From contig OW121741.1 in assembly GCA_933228675.1 (NCBI GenBank), positions 55,425,310-55,489,309 on the forward strand: a stretch of DNA of 64,000 nt. Direction: 5' to 3'. Under the pieces are notes generated by a model that did no database searches, had not been told where the DNA came from, and worked only from the letters and a program-made list of their open reading frames with translations. The DNA is from Stomorhina lunata (lineage: Eukaryota > Arthropoda > Insecta > Diptera > Rhiniidae). Positions 53,755 to 64,000 of this stretch are shown here, in pieces; the stretch's first letter is position 1, and every line of letters begins with the position of its first letter. The translations under genes were made by a program, and so were the position numbers.

Positions 53755-56229
53755 AACAAGTAAGAGTGGTATATTCGGCTTTGCCGAATCTTGGATACAT
53801 TTCACCAATGGTGTTGCAAAAGTACTTAATGTAATTCCTAGCAAAATTTGGTTATACTAGTATTATATGCAAAGAGTCTTTAAAATTAAGAGTCGGAAAA
53901 AGAAAAGGTTAGGTTGGGCAGGTGGCTGATGTCTAGGGAAGCTTCACTTGGGTTCTAAAGTGGTCCCTTTGTGAAAGATAATGATTACTAGACTACAAGT
54001 AGAGAATGCATATTTAAGCCAGCCAGTAGCTTCGAATTAAAATAGACACATATTTTACGAGCACTTAATAAAGTTCGATAGACCAGATAAACCATGCAGA
54101 AAAGATGCTTCAAAATGTAGATGCCTTACATTTGCAATAGCACATCGATTTGATTAAGTTTAAGTATTCTGGCATGCAACCCAAAAACACAGTGCCCAGT
54201 GAGGGTTGTGCACTTTAATTCGTACGAATTATCCCACCAGTAAAAGTTCTTGATTAGTTATGTAAAACTCTGAAGTTAGCGGACTGATTTAGGTCAAAGC
54301 TTTAACAATGATAAGCCTTAAAATTATAGGGTATACACTCTTAGTTTTAGATACATACGTGAAATATATAGCTTTTGAATGGATGGTTATCAGCTTTGTC
54401 GGAAAAGTTTACTTATTAATTTGAAGTTAGTTAATTAATTAAAATGAACACTTCATCAATAATATTTGGGATGTATAGTTCTTTCGATCTGTCCGATGGA
54501 TGTTTGGAAAGTTTTGCTCTAGTTCTTTGTGCAATTTTAATGTGATTTAATTTATCAGCATTAAATCGATTCCCGGTCGGGTTTATATGGGAGATTTCAC
54601 TAAATGTGAATAGAGCTCGCTCATTTTCAATATCGAGCTTTTCAAGAGATCAGAAATACTTGTGTCAAATGTTGTCCCTATAGAAAGTTTATTTTAGGCG
54701 CTATGGCCCTGAATATTAATATTGTACAACGTCTTTATACTAAATGTCATCATCGTATCTTAGGCGAAGTTATACGGGAACAATTGTCAAACGTGAACGG
54801 ATTTCTCCCAATTGCAATTAAAAAATTTAAATTTTCGTTGATATGTGAGATACTTACATACATATGTAGGTTTTTAACGGATATCATGTAGTTAGCTGCA
54901 TTTTTGTACTTCCTAGGAAGATTACCTATAATTTGATATATAATACATTCTCAAATGTTATCATAATGTTCAAAAGTCAGGCACAAAATTAAGACTAATG
55001 CAGAGTGTCTGTCTGCTAAAATCAGATTTGTGGAGCTCCTGGATTTTACACAAAATTTTGGGATATTGTCCCACCCTGAATTTTATCATTGTCGATCAAA
55101 ACACCATCGCTTAAACGCTAAATTATATCTACCACAAATTACCGAATGCATCAGAATTTCATCAAAATAAACACCTGAGATATCGACAAAACAGGAGCTC
55201 CAAAAACTTGACTACAACAGAAAAAATTACAGACAGGTAGACGGATGGACAAAAAAACAGACAGACGGACGGACAAACAAACAGACGGACATACAGACAA
55301 ACAGACGGACGGACGGACGGACGGACTGAGGTTGCGATTCTGAGTTGGTCGGTACAATTTGAATGGTATTCGTAATCAGATTTGTGGAGTTTATATATCA
55401 GATTTTGAAAATCCTCACACAAAGAACGATGTCAAATTCCATCACAATCGGTCCATAAACACCTGAGATATCGCTGAAACAATACTTACAAAATGTAAAC
55501 AAAATTTCTTAGACACGTACTTTAGGCAATTTGCTGTACATCAAATGTAGTGTTATGGCGATATCTCAATTGATTATGGACCGCTTTTCATAAAATTTAA
55601 TAACGTGCTTTGCGGGGGAATTTCCTAAAATCTGATATAAAATTTATGTAGGTCCGTGCTAAAGGATGGTTTTTCCTATTTCTGCATTTCATTTTTTCAA
55701 CAAACATTCTCTAATGCGAACTTTGGGCAATTTGCGATACATCAAATTCAGTGTTTTGGCGATATCTCAGTTGTTTATGGACCGATTTTGATGCTTTGGG
55801 AAACTATTTCCTACAATCTGATATATAACATATTATCACATGTACACCAGGAGTATCTTTATTCTCTTGTTATTTAAAAGTGTGTTTCAATCAAAAATTT
55901 TAAAATTTTCGTCTAATTTTTCGATATTTTCGGTGTTAATAAACCGATTTTAATGAAATTTAATAGCGTTCATTGCGGGAGAATTTCCTAAAATCTGATA
56001 TATAATTTATGTAAGTCCATCCTCCAGGGGCTTCAGAAACTTGATTTCAACAGACAAACAGACAGACAGACGGACGGACAGACAGACAGACGGACACCGC
56101 TTAATCGATTCTCCTCCCGATTCTGAGTCGATCGGTATAATTTATGGGGTCTACGATCACTAATAAAAAAATTACAAACGGAATCACAAACTTATAATAC
56201 CCTTTCACCTATTGGTGAAGGGTATAAAA
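53755..56229 (-). mobile_element. HINE-like element, full-length copy H (about 2.47 kb)
   Basis: Inverted relative to copies A-G. It reads aacaagtaagagtggtat, attcggctttgccgaat at the left and ttcacctattggtgaagggtat at the right, that is, both family termini. The interior matches copy C, including a (RGAC)n tract at 55229-55325. It directly precedes the RTE-like element at 56230. Confidence 0.82.
55229..55325 (-). repeat. (GTCY)n microsatellite inside HINE copy H
   Basis: Runs of GGAC/AGAC tetranucleotides on the plus strand, with length and interruptions different from the orthologous tracts at 9851 and 13526. Confidence 0.85.
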
Positions 56230-56944
56230 AGGACCATGATTTAAGGATAATCATATGGAACATCCGAACCCTCTACAGAGGAGGTGCTTTGACCCAGTTG
56301 ATGGATGTCCTCGAAGAATACAAATACGATCTAACTGCTGTCCAGGAAGTAAGATGGAATGGCAACGGCATAGCCAAGACACCAAAAGGTGACCTATATT
56401 ACAGCTGCCATCAGAATACTCATGAATTTGGTTGCGGATTCATAGTCAGCAAAAAAATGCGAAACCTAGTCTCCAGATTCACCCCAGTTAACGAAAGATT
56501 AGCAACAATACGTGTAAAAGAGTTTAATTTGTGCTCACGCTCCCACAGAGGATAAAGATGAAGATTTAAAAGAAGCCTTTTATGAGCAACTCTAGGAAGT
56601 ATATGATAGCTGCCAAATGATGACGTAAAAATAATACTGGGTGATTTTAACGCAGAGATTAGACAGGAAAGTTGCTTTGAGCCCACTATCGGTAAATTCA
56701 GCCTCCATAACATAACATCTGACAAAGGTATAAGGTTGGTCTCTTTTGCGTCTGCTCGAAATATGGTAGTGAGTAGCAACAGATTTCAACACCGTAGAAT
56801 ACACAAAGCTACGTGGGTGTCTCTCGATCAAATGACAAAAAATCAAATAGACCATATTGTAGTTGACGGAAGACACTCATCAAGCGGATTGGATGTGCGT
56901 GCAATTCGGGAGTCAATATGGACTCCGATCACTATCTCGTTGCA
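56230..56944 (+). pseudogene. RTE-clade element, endonuclease half
   Basis: LRIIIWNIRTLYRGGALTQL, LTAVQEVRWNGNG, FGCGFIVSKKM and VNERLATIRVK, then after frame changes ILGDFNAEI, FSLHNITSDKG, LVSFASARNMVVSS, FQHRRIHKATWVS, QIDHIVVDGRH and DSDHYLV. These are endonuclease motifs of the RTE clade. At least three frame breaks are present. The sequence breaks after SDHYLVA at about 56944 and its continuation is at 59515. Confidence 0.8.
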
Positions 56945-57219
56945 GACAAGCACAATTGGAAATTACAGCCAAAACCCCCATAGATTTTTTTAATTTTTTT
57001 TAATAAATTTTATTGTCAGATTAGAGTTAACATTTCAAAACATGTAATCCCAAATGTTTACGGTACTGCAATGTCTACTAAGGCTGTAATAATTCCTCAA
57101 AGTTTAAATATTTATTTATATACTCTTAATAAGATTATTTGTCTATTTGAACCTATATATAAAATTCGCTTAATTTTAGAATACGTGTAAAATGTTAACA
57201 TTTTCTTTTTTAGATTAAA
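56945..57219. other. Left part of an insertion into the RTE-like element
   Basis: AT-rich sequence without frames, lying between the RTE break and HINE copy I. Confidence 0.5.
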
Positions 57220-58624
57220 AACAAGTAAGAGTGGTATATTCGGCTTTGCCGAATATAGGATACCCTTCACCAATGGTGTTGCAAAAGTACTTAATGTAAT
57301 TCCTAGCAAAATTTGATTATACTAGTATTATATGCAAAGAGTCTTTAAAATTAAGAGTCGGAAAAAGAAAAGCTTTTCGGTGGCGTCATCATCTAGGATA
57401 GTTATGCACCCAAAGGTTAGGTTGGGCAGGTGGCTGATGTCTAGGGAAGCTTCACTTGGGTTCTAAAGTGGTCCCTTTGTGAAAGATAATGGTTACTAGA
57501 CTACAAGTAGAGAATGCATATTTAAGCCAGCCAGTAGCTTCGAAATAAAATAGACACATATTTTACGAACATTTAATAAAGTTCGATAGACCAGATAAAC
57601 TAGGCAGAAAAGATGCTTCAAAATGTAGATGCCCTTACATTTACAATAGCACATCGATTTGATGAAGTTTAAGTATTCTGGCATGCAACCCAAAAACACA
57701 GTGCTCAGTGAGGGTTGTGCACTTTAATTCGTACGAATTATCCAACTAGTAAAAGTTCTTGATTAGTTATGTAAAACTCTGAAGTTAGCGGACTAATTTA
57801 GGTCAAAGCTTTAACAATGATAAGCCTTAAAATTATAGGGTATACACTCTTAGTTTTAGATACATACGTGAAATATATAGCTTTTGAATGGATGGATATC
57901 AGCTTTGTCGGAAAAGTTATTAAAGATTTACTTATTAATCTGAAGTTAGTTAATTAATTAAAATGAACACTTCATCAATAATATTTGGGATGTATAGTTC
58001 GTCGATCTGTCCGATGGATGTTTAGAAAGTTTTGCTCTAGTTCCTTGTGCAATTTTAATGTGATTTAATTTATCAGCATTAAATCGATTCCCGGTCGGGG
58101 TTATATGGGCAATTTGCGATACATCAAATTCAGTGTTTTGGCGATATCTCAGTTGTTTATGGACCGATTTTGATAAAATTTTACAGAGTGCTTTGGGGAA
58201 CCATTTCCTACAATCTGATATATAATATATTATCACATGTACACCAGGAGTATATTTTTTCTCTTGTTATTTAAAAGTGTGTTTCAATCAAAAATTTTAA
58301 AATTTTCGTCTAATTTTTGGTATTTTTTCGATATCTTCGGTGTTTATAAACCGATTTTAATAAAATTTAATAGCGTTCATTGCGGGAGAATTTCCTAAAA
58401 TCGGATTTATAATTTATGTAGGTCAATCCTCCAGGCGCTTCAGAAACTTGATTTCAACAGACAGACAGACGGACAGACAGACAGACGGACATCGCTTAAT
58501 CGATTCTCCTCCCGATTCTGAGTCGATCGGTATAATTTTTGTGGGGTCTACGATCACTAATAAAAAAATTACAAACGGAATCACAAACTTATAATACCCT
58601 TTCACCTATTGGTGAAGGGTATAA
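57220..58624 (-). mobile_element. HINE-like element, internally deleted copy I (about 1.4 kb)
   Basis: Both family termini are present (aacaagtaagagtggtat at 57220; cctattggtgaagggtata at the end), but about 1.1 kb of the middle is missing compared with copy H. The deletion joint is near 58108, where ggttatatgggc switches to aatttgcgatacatc. Confidence 0.8.
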
Positions 58625-59514
58625 CTATATACCTTTTAGTAATCAACCGCATCAATTTTGATATTTTTTGACCTATTGGTCATTTTGAATTCGAGCAGTT
58701 AAAACAACCATAATTTTTTTTTTAATTTTAAATACAAAGTTTAATAGACCGCGAATTTTTTTAAGAGATTTTTAGAGGTTGAAGCACAACGCTCTCTAAT
58801 AGCTGAATTGAATCATTAATAAGCTCTATGAATTTCATATCCACATGCATCCACTTTTAAGAATTTTAATGTTTTTAGTAACACCCCTTTTTCACAATTT
58901 TATGCAGTTTATCGCGAAAAAATCACTACTTGAAGTGAAATATAGGAGTGATGTAATATTTTTATGCCATTTTCTTTAGTTTCCTTTCTAATTCTATGCA
59001 AAATTGATATATAAAAATAAAAAAGCAACAAAATTTTTAATTGTGAATGGCCTTTATATAATTTATTTAAGTATATAGGTAGTGGTCACATAATTGTGGA
59101 CGCAATAAAAATTGTAAAATCCGCAAATTTTATATTATTCAAGGACTCGTAATCTTTTTTATAAAAATATTCGATGTTTAGAGTTTTTCCGTAGGTTTGT
59201 TAGAAGTATACAAAATCATAGTATGAGCTCAATATCTCCGAAAGGACATGTCCGATTTTGACAAGTCATGTATCGTAGGATAGGTATTCTTTTCATATAT
59301 TATCCCATTTAAGCAAATAATTTTTATAATCTCCAGCATAGATTTTTCAGCATGTTTAGTTGTCCAGTTTTAAGTGACCACAGTCTTTATATTTTCTTAA
59401 AAAGACTATTTCAGTTTAACTAAAGTTATATTATTTACATATACTGAAAATTTCAAGAACGAAAGTCAAGAAATTACCAAGTTATTGATTTTTAAACGTA
59501 TTTTCCCACTGTAC
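58625..59514. other. Right part of the insertion into the RTE-like element
   Basis: AT-rich, no gene. It contains a possible short Tc1/mariner-type MITE (59081-59383) and otherwise unrecognised sequence up to the point where RTE coding sequence resumes. Confidence 0.5.
59081..59383. mobile_element. Possible Tc1/mariner-like MITE (about 0.3 kb)
   Basis: Left end gtggtcacataattgtggac (59082-59101) and right end gtccagttttaagtgaccac (59362-59381) are inverted repeats matching at 16 of 20 positions. The gtggtcac start is like the ends of some Tc1-type elements. There is no coding sequence and no certain TA duplication. Confidence 0.35.
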
Positions 59515-60635
59515 CAAGGTGAGAACACGCCTGAGTGTGTCACGAAACATGCAGACAGAATCGCAAAGGAAATTTAACACCACCAAGCTACAATCCCATC
59601 AAATTGCCACAGTTTACTCGCGACGAATAGCTCAATTACTCGGAGAAAATATTTCAATTCCCAACGACATCAGCGCTCTATGGCAACATATTGCCAGCTC
59701 TATGAAAACTGCTGCAAAAACTGTATTGGGGTTCCAGAACCCTCTTCCAAAAAACTCTTGGTATGATGTGGAGTGCCGCGATGACACTGCGGCGAAAAAT
59801 GCAGCCTACAGGGCAACCCTGCAGTCAGTAGTTACTCGTCGAACTTTAGAAAGATATGGAGAAAGAAAAAGGGAAGAGAAACGCCTATTCTGAAGAAAAA
59901 AGAGAGAAATGGAAAGACGTGTGTTCGAGGAGATTGAGTTATATAAGAGTCGTAATGAAGTGCGTAAACTTTATCAAAAAGTTAAACACCAAACGGATGG
60001 TTTTAGCAATTGTATTCTCTCCTGCAAAGACGACCAAGGAAACCTGGTAACGGATGCTAAAACCGTACTAAAACTGTGGAAGGAGCACTTTTTCAAATGG
60101 TTGGTATCAAATGAAAGCGACCAAGAAGACACGCCTGAACAAATCAATGATGATGGCGTTATATGTCCACCACCAAACCAAAATGAGATTAGAATCGCTA
60201 TAAATCGACTAAAAATAACAAAGCTGCGGGTGCCGATGGTCTTCCTGCTGAGCTTTTTAAGGCCGGAGGAGATGAGTTGATAAGGCTTATGTCCCCACTT
60301 ATAGAAGCAATATGGTCAGAAGAACACATGCCAGACGATTGGAATCTTAGTGTCCTTTGTCCTGTGAACAAAAAAGGAGATAAAACTGTGTGTGCAAATT
60401 ATAGAGGGATAAGCCTCCTCTCAATTGCATATAAGATTCTATCGACCATACTGTGCGAAAGGCTTAAGCCCAAAATTAACGAAAAATTTGGGACGTACCA
60501 ATGTGGCTTTAGACCAGGTAAATCAACCACTGACCAGATCTTTACTCTACATCAGATCCTGGAGAAGACCAAAGAGAAACAAATTGACACGTATCATCTC
60601 TTTGTTGACTACAAAGCAGCTTTTGACAGCCCGAT
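59515..60635 (+). pseudogene. RTE-clade element, reverse transcriptase half (truncated)
   Basis: Continues the element at 56230. KVRTRLSVSRNMQ, FQNPLPKNSWYDVECRD, then after a frameshift SRNEVRKLYQKVKHQTDGF, LKLWKEHFFKWL, AAGADGLPAELFKAGGDEL, MPDDWNLSVLCPVNKKGD, NYRGISLLSIAYKILS, YQCGFRPGKSTTDQIF and LFVDYKAAFDS. It breaks off after RT motif A at about 60633, where repeat D begins; the YADD motif and everything downstream are missing. Confidence 0.82.
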
Positions 60636-60639
60636 ACCA

Positions 60640-61229
60640 GAAATATCGCCAAAAAATTGCGGAAAGCGCTCATTTGTTTTAAAAAATACAATCGAAAAAT
60701 AAGAAAACAATTTTCCTTAACGATCGGCCCACATAAATTATATATCAGTCTTTAGGAAATTCTTCCGCGAAGCACGCTATTGAATTTCATGAATATTGGT
60801 TCTAAGATATGGTTAAAATAGTAAAATCGATGTTTTTCAAGTTGCCAAATTAAAAATTTTTGAGAAAACTTTATTTGATTTTTTTGCAATTGCTCAGGTG
60901 TTTATGGACAGATTTTAATGAAATTTAATAGCATGTATTGCGGGAGTACATCCTAAAATCTGATATATAATTCATGTCGGTGTATTTTCTGGGAGTTTTA
61001 CAAAACTGATTTCAGCAGACGGAGATATTTTATACTCGTATATCTTAAATAAATGGTCTGACTTTTGAGCACTGTAAAGAAATATATTGATGTATAATGG
61101 GCCTATATAATTACATATCAGATTTTAGGAAACCGGTCTACAAACACCTGGAATATCTCCAAAACACTAAAACCGATGTATCACAAATTTCCGAATTTTT
61201 AATTTATTTTTTACTTTTTTAACTTAGTT
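60640..61229 (+). mobile_element. Repeat D, copy 3 (right part)
   Basis: From aaatatcgccaaaa to aacttagtt it matches the right half of copies 1 and 2. It is more diverged from them than they are from each other. Here it is not followed by a HINE. Confidence 0.7.
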
Positions 61230-61599
61230 GGTTTTTTCCTAAAACCGGACTTATAATTCATGTAGGTTTTGGTGCGTAGGGAAATTTCCTAAAATAAGCC
61301 AACTTTCTGAACATTGAGTCTGGTGTTTTGACGAGTTCAAAACCATTATATATAATTTCATGTCAGTACTCCCTCCAGATGCTCTACAAACCGATTTCAG
61401 ATGAACAAACTGCATATGACATGAATTTGTGGTCTGACATTCGAACATTGTGAACCATTATATTTATAATATATTCAATTACGAGCCTACTCTAAAATAG
61501 TTCGAGAAAAGACACCTTCCAAATATTTTAGATATTGAAACATTTTTAAACAATAAATACAGCATAGAGGCCCCAACATTCCGTCGGCGTTGAAAGGGG
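61230..61599. other. Repeat-derived spacer, no gene
   Basis: It contains cctaaaa...acttataattcatgtagg phrases similar to the interior of HINE and D, so it is probably a further diverged fragment. No frames are supported. Confidence 0.45.
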
Positions 61600-62880
61600 T
61601 GCCTTTCAAGGGCTGACCATGATGGCTAACTTATGTATGGATCTTAAAAAAACACCTTTGGAAGTTTTAACATCTGCCACTCTTATTTTTCTGTCGCTGC
61701 CAAGTTGCGTAGCTATAACTCGACCAAGAACTCATTTCATGTGCGGCATGTTATCTTCGTGTATGAGCACGAGCGTATTTAACTGGATATTCGATGTTGC
61801 AGTAGACCAACGACTTTTTTGGATCATCTCGTTCAAATAATCTGTCGCCCACATTTTCCAAAACTGTTGCTTAGTTGCAGTTATCCGCTTCCACCTCTGA
61901 AGATGACTTATCTAATGGCATTCTATAATTTGCTCAGGCAATGAATTTAAGGGACCACCGATCAAAAAATGCCCCGGGGTCAACGCCTCTAAATCATTTG
62001 GATTGCTGGATTGAACTGAAATGGGGCGTGAGTTCATGATAGCTTCAATTTCAATAAGTGTAGTTGACAGTTCCTCGTAATTTAACCTTGCGTTAGCTAA
62101 AGTGCGATAGAGATAACCTTTGGCTGACTTTACCGCCGCCTCCCAAATACGTTCAAAGTGTGGTGATCTGGGAGGTATAAATAAATAATAAATTAATAAA
62201 TTCTTTGCAACAAAAAGAAAATAAATTTTTAAACAACTTATTAACGAACAGATTTTTGAGTTCTTTAAGTTGTGCGTTCTTTAATTTGTGGCATTGCCAC
62301 AAATTGTGATGGTATACCACGCCGACCAATTAAACGCTTCATGGCAGCAATAAAGGCTTCTGATGATAAATCGGATACGGCTTCTATATGGACTGCCTTC
62401 GTTACAAAGCATACAAAAATTGCAACATAACACTTCAGATAGGTGTATATAGGGCCACAAAACTCTATTCCGCATCTTTCAAATGCCTCGCCGGAGTTAC
62501 ACGTTCAGTTGGCAAGTTACCCATTACTTGCTGTAAGAGTTTTGATCTGTAGCGTATACAACTGATACAAGAACGTATTTACAACCTTTCGTGCAAGATT
62601 TCTCGCGCCAATTATCCAACAATTTTGTGGCACAAAGGCCAAAAGTGCTTTTGGACCTGCATGGTAATTTTTTATATGAAGATCACGTAATACAACGTTG
62701 ACCAAATAGCAGTCTTTAGGGAGCAAAAAAGGGTGTTTATGGTTTTCGGGAATTGTTGCATTCTGCAATCGACCTCCAACTCGAATCAATGGATATCCTT
62801 TCACATTTTGAATAAACGGACTTAACGTTTTGAGAGAGCTTTTTAATTGTTTTTTTTACACAATTTTTAAAATAAAAATA
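61600..62880 (-). pseudogene. BEL/Pao integrase and C-terminal module, third copy
   Basis: Minus strand, several frames. Zinc region YPLIRVGGRLQNATIPEN, LRDLHIKNYHAGPKALLA and NCWIIGARN; core CYVAIFVCFVTKAVHIEAVS and AAMKRLIGRRGIPSQF; then, after a disrupted stretch of about 110 bp near 62170-62285, IWEAAVKSAKGYLYRTL, LIEIEAIMNSRPIS and EALTPGHFLIGGPL; finally a DUF5641-like end with DYLNEMIQKSRW, LVLIHEDNMPHMKWVLGRV and KIRVADVKTSKG. The region of the second catalytic Asp is lost. It is the same lineage as the BEL copies at 31240-40200. Confidence 0.8.
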
Positions 62881-63092
62881 AAAGTAATATTGTTGTATAA
62901 GATAAATAACACAGAGTAGTGCACGATTTAGTTCTTCGGAACATAGTTCACTGGATTTGTTTTTGTATCGGAATCTAAATAACCAACATATGATACGTAA
63001 TAAATTAGTGTATGAACTCGTACTATTTATGAACTTTAGTATCCGATTTTCTTCAACTTGGCATTTCATCAGAGTTTTACGAGTTTTTGGGT

Positions 63093-64000
63093 CTACAACA
63101 TTATCTCGCAACGGTAATATAGTTTGTGGCCAATTTTGTTTAGTTTCTTGATGGAATCGTGGACCAGAATACCATATTGATGACGATAACTCAGTGACGG
63201 AACACGTGATAAAATATCGGCAGGATTGGGGGTTGTTGGTACATGACGCCAGATGCAAGTTGAAGTCTCCTCCTGAATATCAGATATTCGATTTCCTACA
63301 AAAGTTACCAAAGTAGATGAGTGTTTTTTAAGCCACAACAGCACAATATTGGAATCTGACCATAAAAATGTTTCCGGATTAAATTTTACAAAAACTGGTG
63401 ATACCTTTGAATACAACTTAGCAAGTAAATGTGCCGCACACAATTCCAATTGAGGCATTGTTCTCTTTTTGGTAGGGGCAACACGACATTTTGATATTAT
63501 TAAATGAACAGATACTACATCTGTATCATTTACGAAACGAGCGTACAAACAGCATCCATATGCGCGCATTAACGCGTCGCAGAAACCATGCAATTGCAAC
63601 GAACCTTTACCTGGTTGAATTATGTATCTTGGTACTTTTAATATATGTACATTTTTCAAATCTTCTATAAAATTTAGAAATGATTCTTTTGTTTTTGTGT
63701 TCACTTCAGAATCCCAATCGATTTTTGTCACCCACAAATCTTGCAATAAAACTCTAGGCTGAATCACAATAGGGTAAACCAATCCCATTGGATCAATTAT
63801 AGATGAAATCAAAGATAAAATAGCACGTTTTGTCACTATAGCGTATTGCTTTTTGGGTTGGAATGAGAACACAAAATTGTCTGTGGTTGGATTCCATGTA
63901 ATTCCAAGTGCATTGTAATTGTTTGTTCGTTTACATTATTTGTTCGTTTATTAATATTTTATTGGACTTAAATTTTGTTAGTTCAAACCCGCCTTGTTTT
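63093..64000 (-). pseudogene. BEL/Pao RNase H region, third copy (runs off the window)
   Basis: 259 open codons from 63872: AILSLISSIIDPMGLVYPIV, LQDLWVTKIDWD, LQLHGFCDALMRAYGCCLYA, RTMPQLELCAAHLLAKLY, LWSDSNIVLLWLKKHSS and HVPTTPNPADILSRV, the connection and RNase H of BEL/Pao pol. Its frame is lost before the integrase. Upstream sequence (63873-64000) has no clear RT homology, and the element may continue outside the window. Confidence 0.82.

Overview
This window looks like a transposon-dense, AT-rich intergenic or heterochromatic block of an insect genome, most likely a higher fly (Diptera). The grounds are short mobile elements carrying (GTCY)n microsatellites of the mini-me/DINE-1 type, several insect non-LTR clades (Jockey/CR1-like, R1-like, LOA-like, RTE-like), BEL/Pao LTR retrotransposons and a 57-bp candidate intron. 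I found no single-copy host gene, tRNA, rRNA, CRISPR array or bacterial-type operon. Nearly every reading frame of note belongs to a mobile element, and most are broken. Clade names come from motif recognition only, without database searches.

Layout. 1-1284: 3' part of a Helentron-like non-autonomous element (called HINE here). 1840-4149: 13 units of a 179-bp satellite. About 4240-8390 (minus): a nearly intact Jockey/CR1-like retrotransposon with PHD-type ORF1 and EN-RT ORF2. 8888-14990: a head-to-tail run of HINE elements plus a related repeat (D). 14991-26525: a non-LTR element with a baculovirus-FP-like ORF1, split by a young 7.4-kb BEL/Pao element (16833-24249) with identical LTRs and a 5-bp target duplication. 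26538-30165: a second, degenerate copy of the Jockey/CR1-like family whose ORF1 begins in about 500 bp of AAT repeats. 30906-40230: a second BEL/Pao lineage, RT-deleted and tandemly duplicated as a 4.28-kb unit. 40590-42506: HINE and D fragments. 42507-47343 (minus): a GC-rich R1-clade element. 48382-49030 (minus): the end of a conserved gene of unknown function with a candidate intron. 49040-52840 (minus): a GC-rich LOA-clade element lacking its 3' half. 53755-56229 (minus): a full HINE. 56230-60635: an RTE-clade element split by 2.6 kb of other repeats. 60640-61229: repeat D. 61600-64000 (minus): a third BEL/Pao remnant running off the window.

How the parts work together. The autonomous-type elements encode their own replication: ORF1 or Gag packages RNA, EN-RT or RT/RNase H/integrase copies and inserts it. 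Most copies here could move only with proteins supplied in trans. The HINE and D repeats encode nothing and would depend on a Helentron-type Rep/helicase from elsewhere. Nesting gives relative ages: the BEL element at 16833 is younger than the non-LTR element it splits, which itself sits at the truncated end of a HINE.

Most worth following up: an identical A AAA AAC slippery heptamer directly before the ORF1 stop in both copies of the Jockey/CR1-like family, with ORF2 open in the -1 frame; an extra zinc-knuckle plus protease-like ORF behind a splice acceptor in the young BEL element; repeated hairpins with differing but complementary stems in the LOA-like 5' leader; the unclassified HGERFHQ protein with an in-frame 57-bp intron; and the terminal structure and tandem arrangement of the HINE elements.
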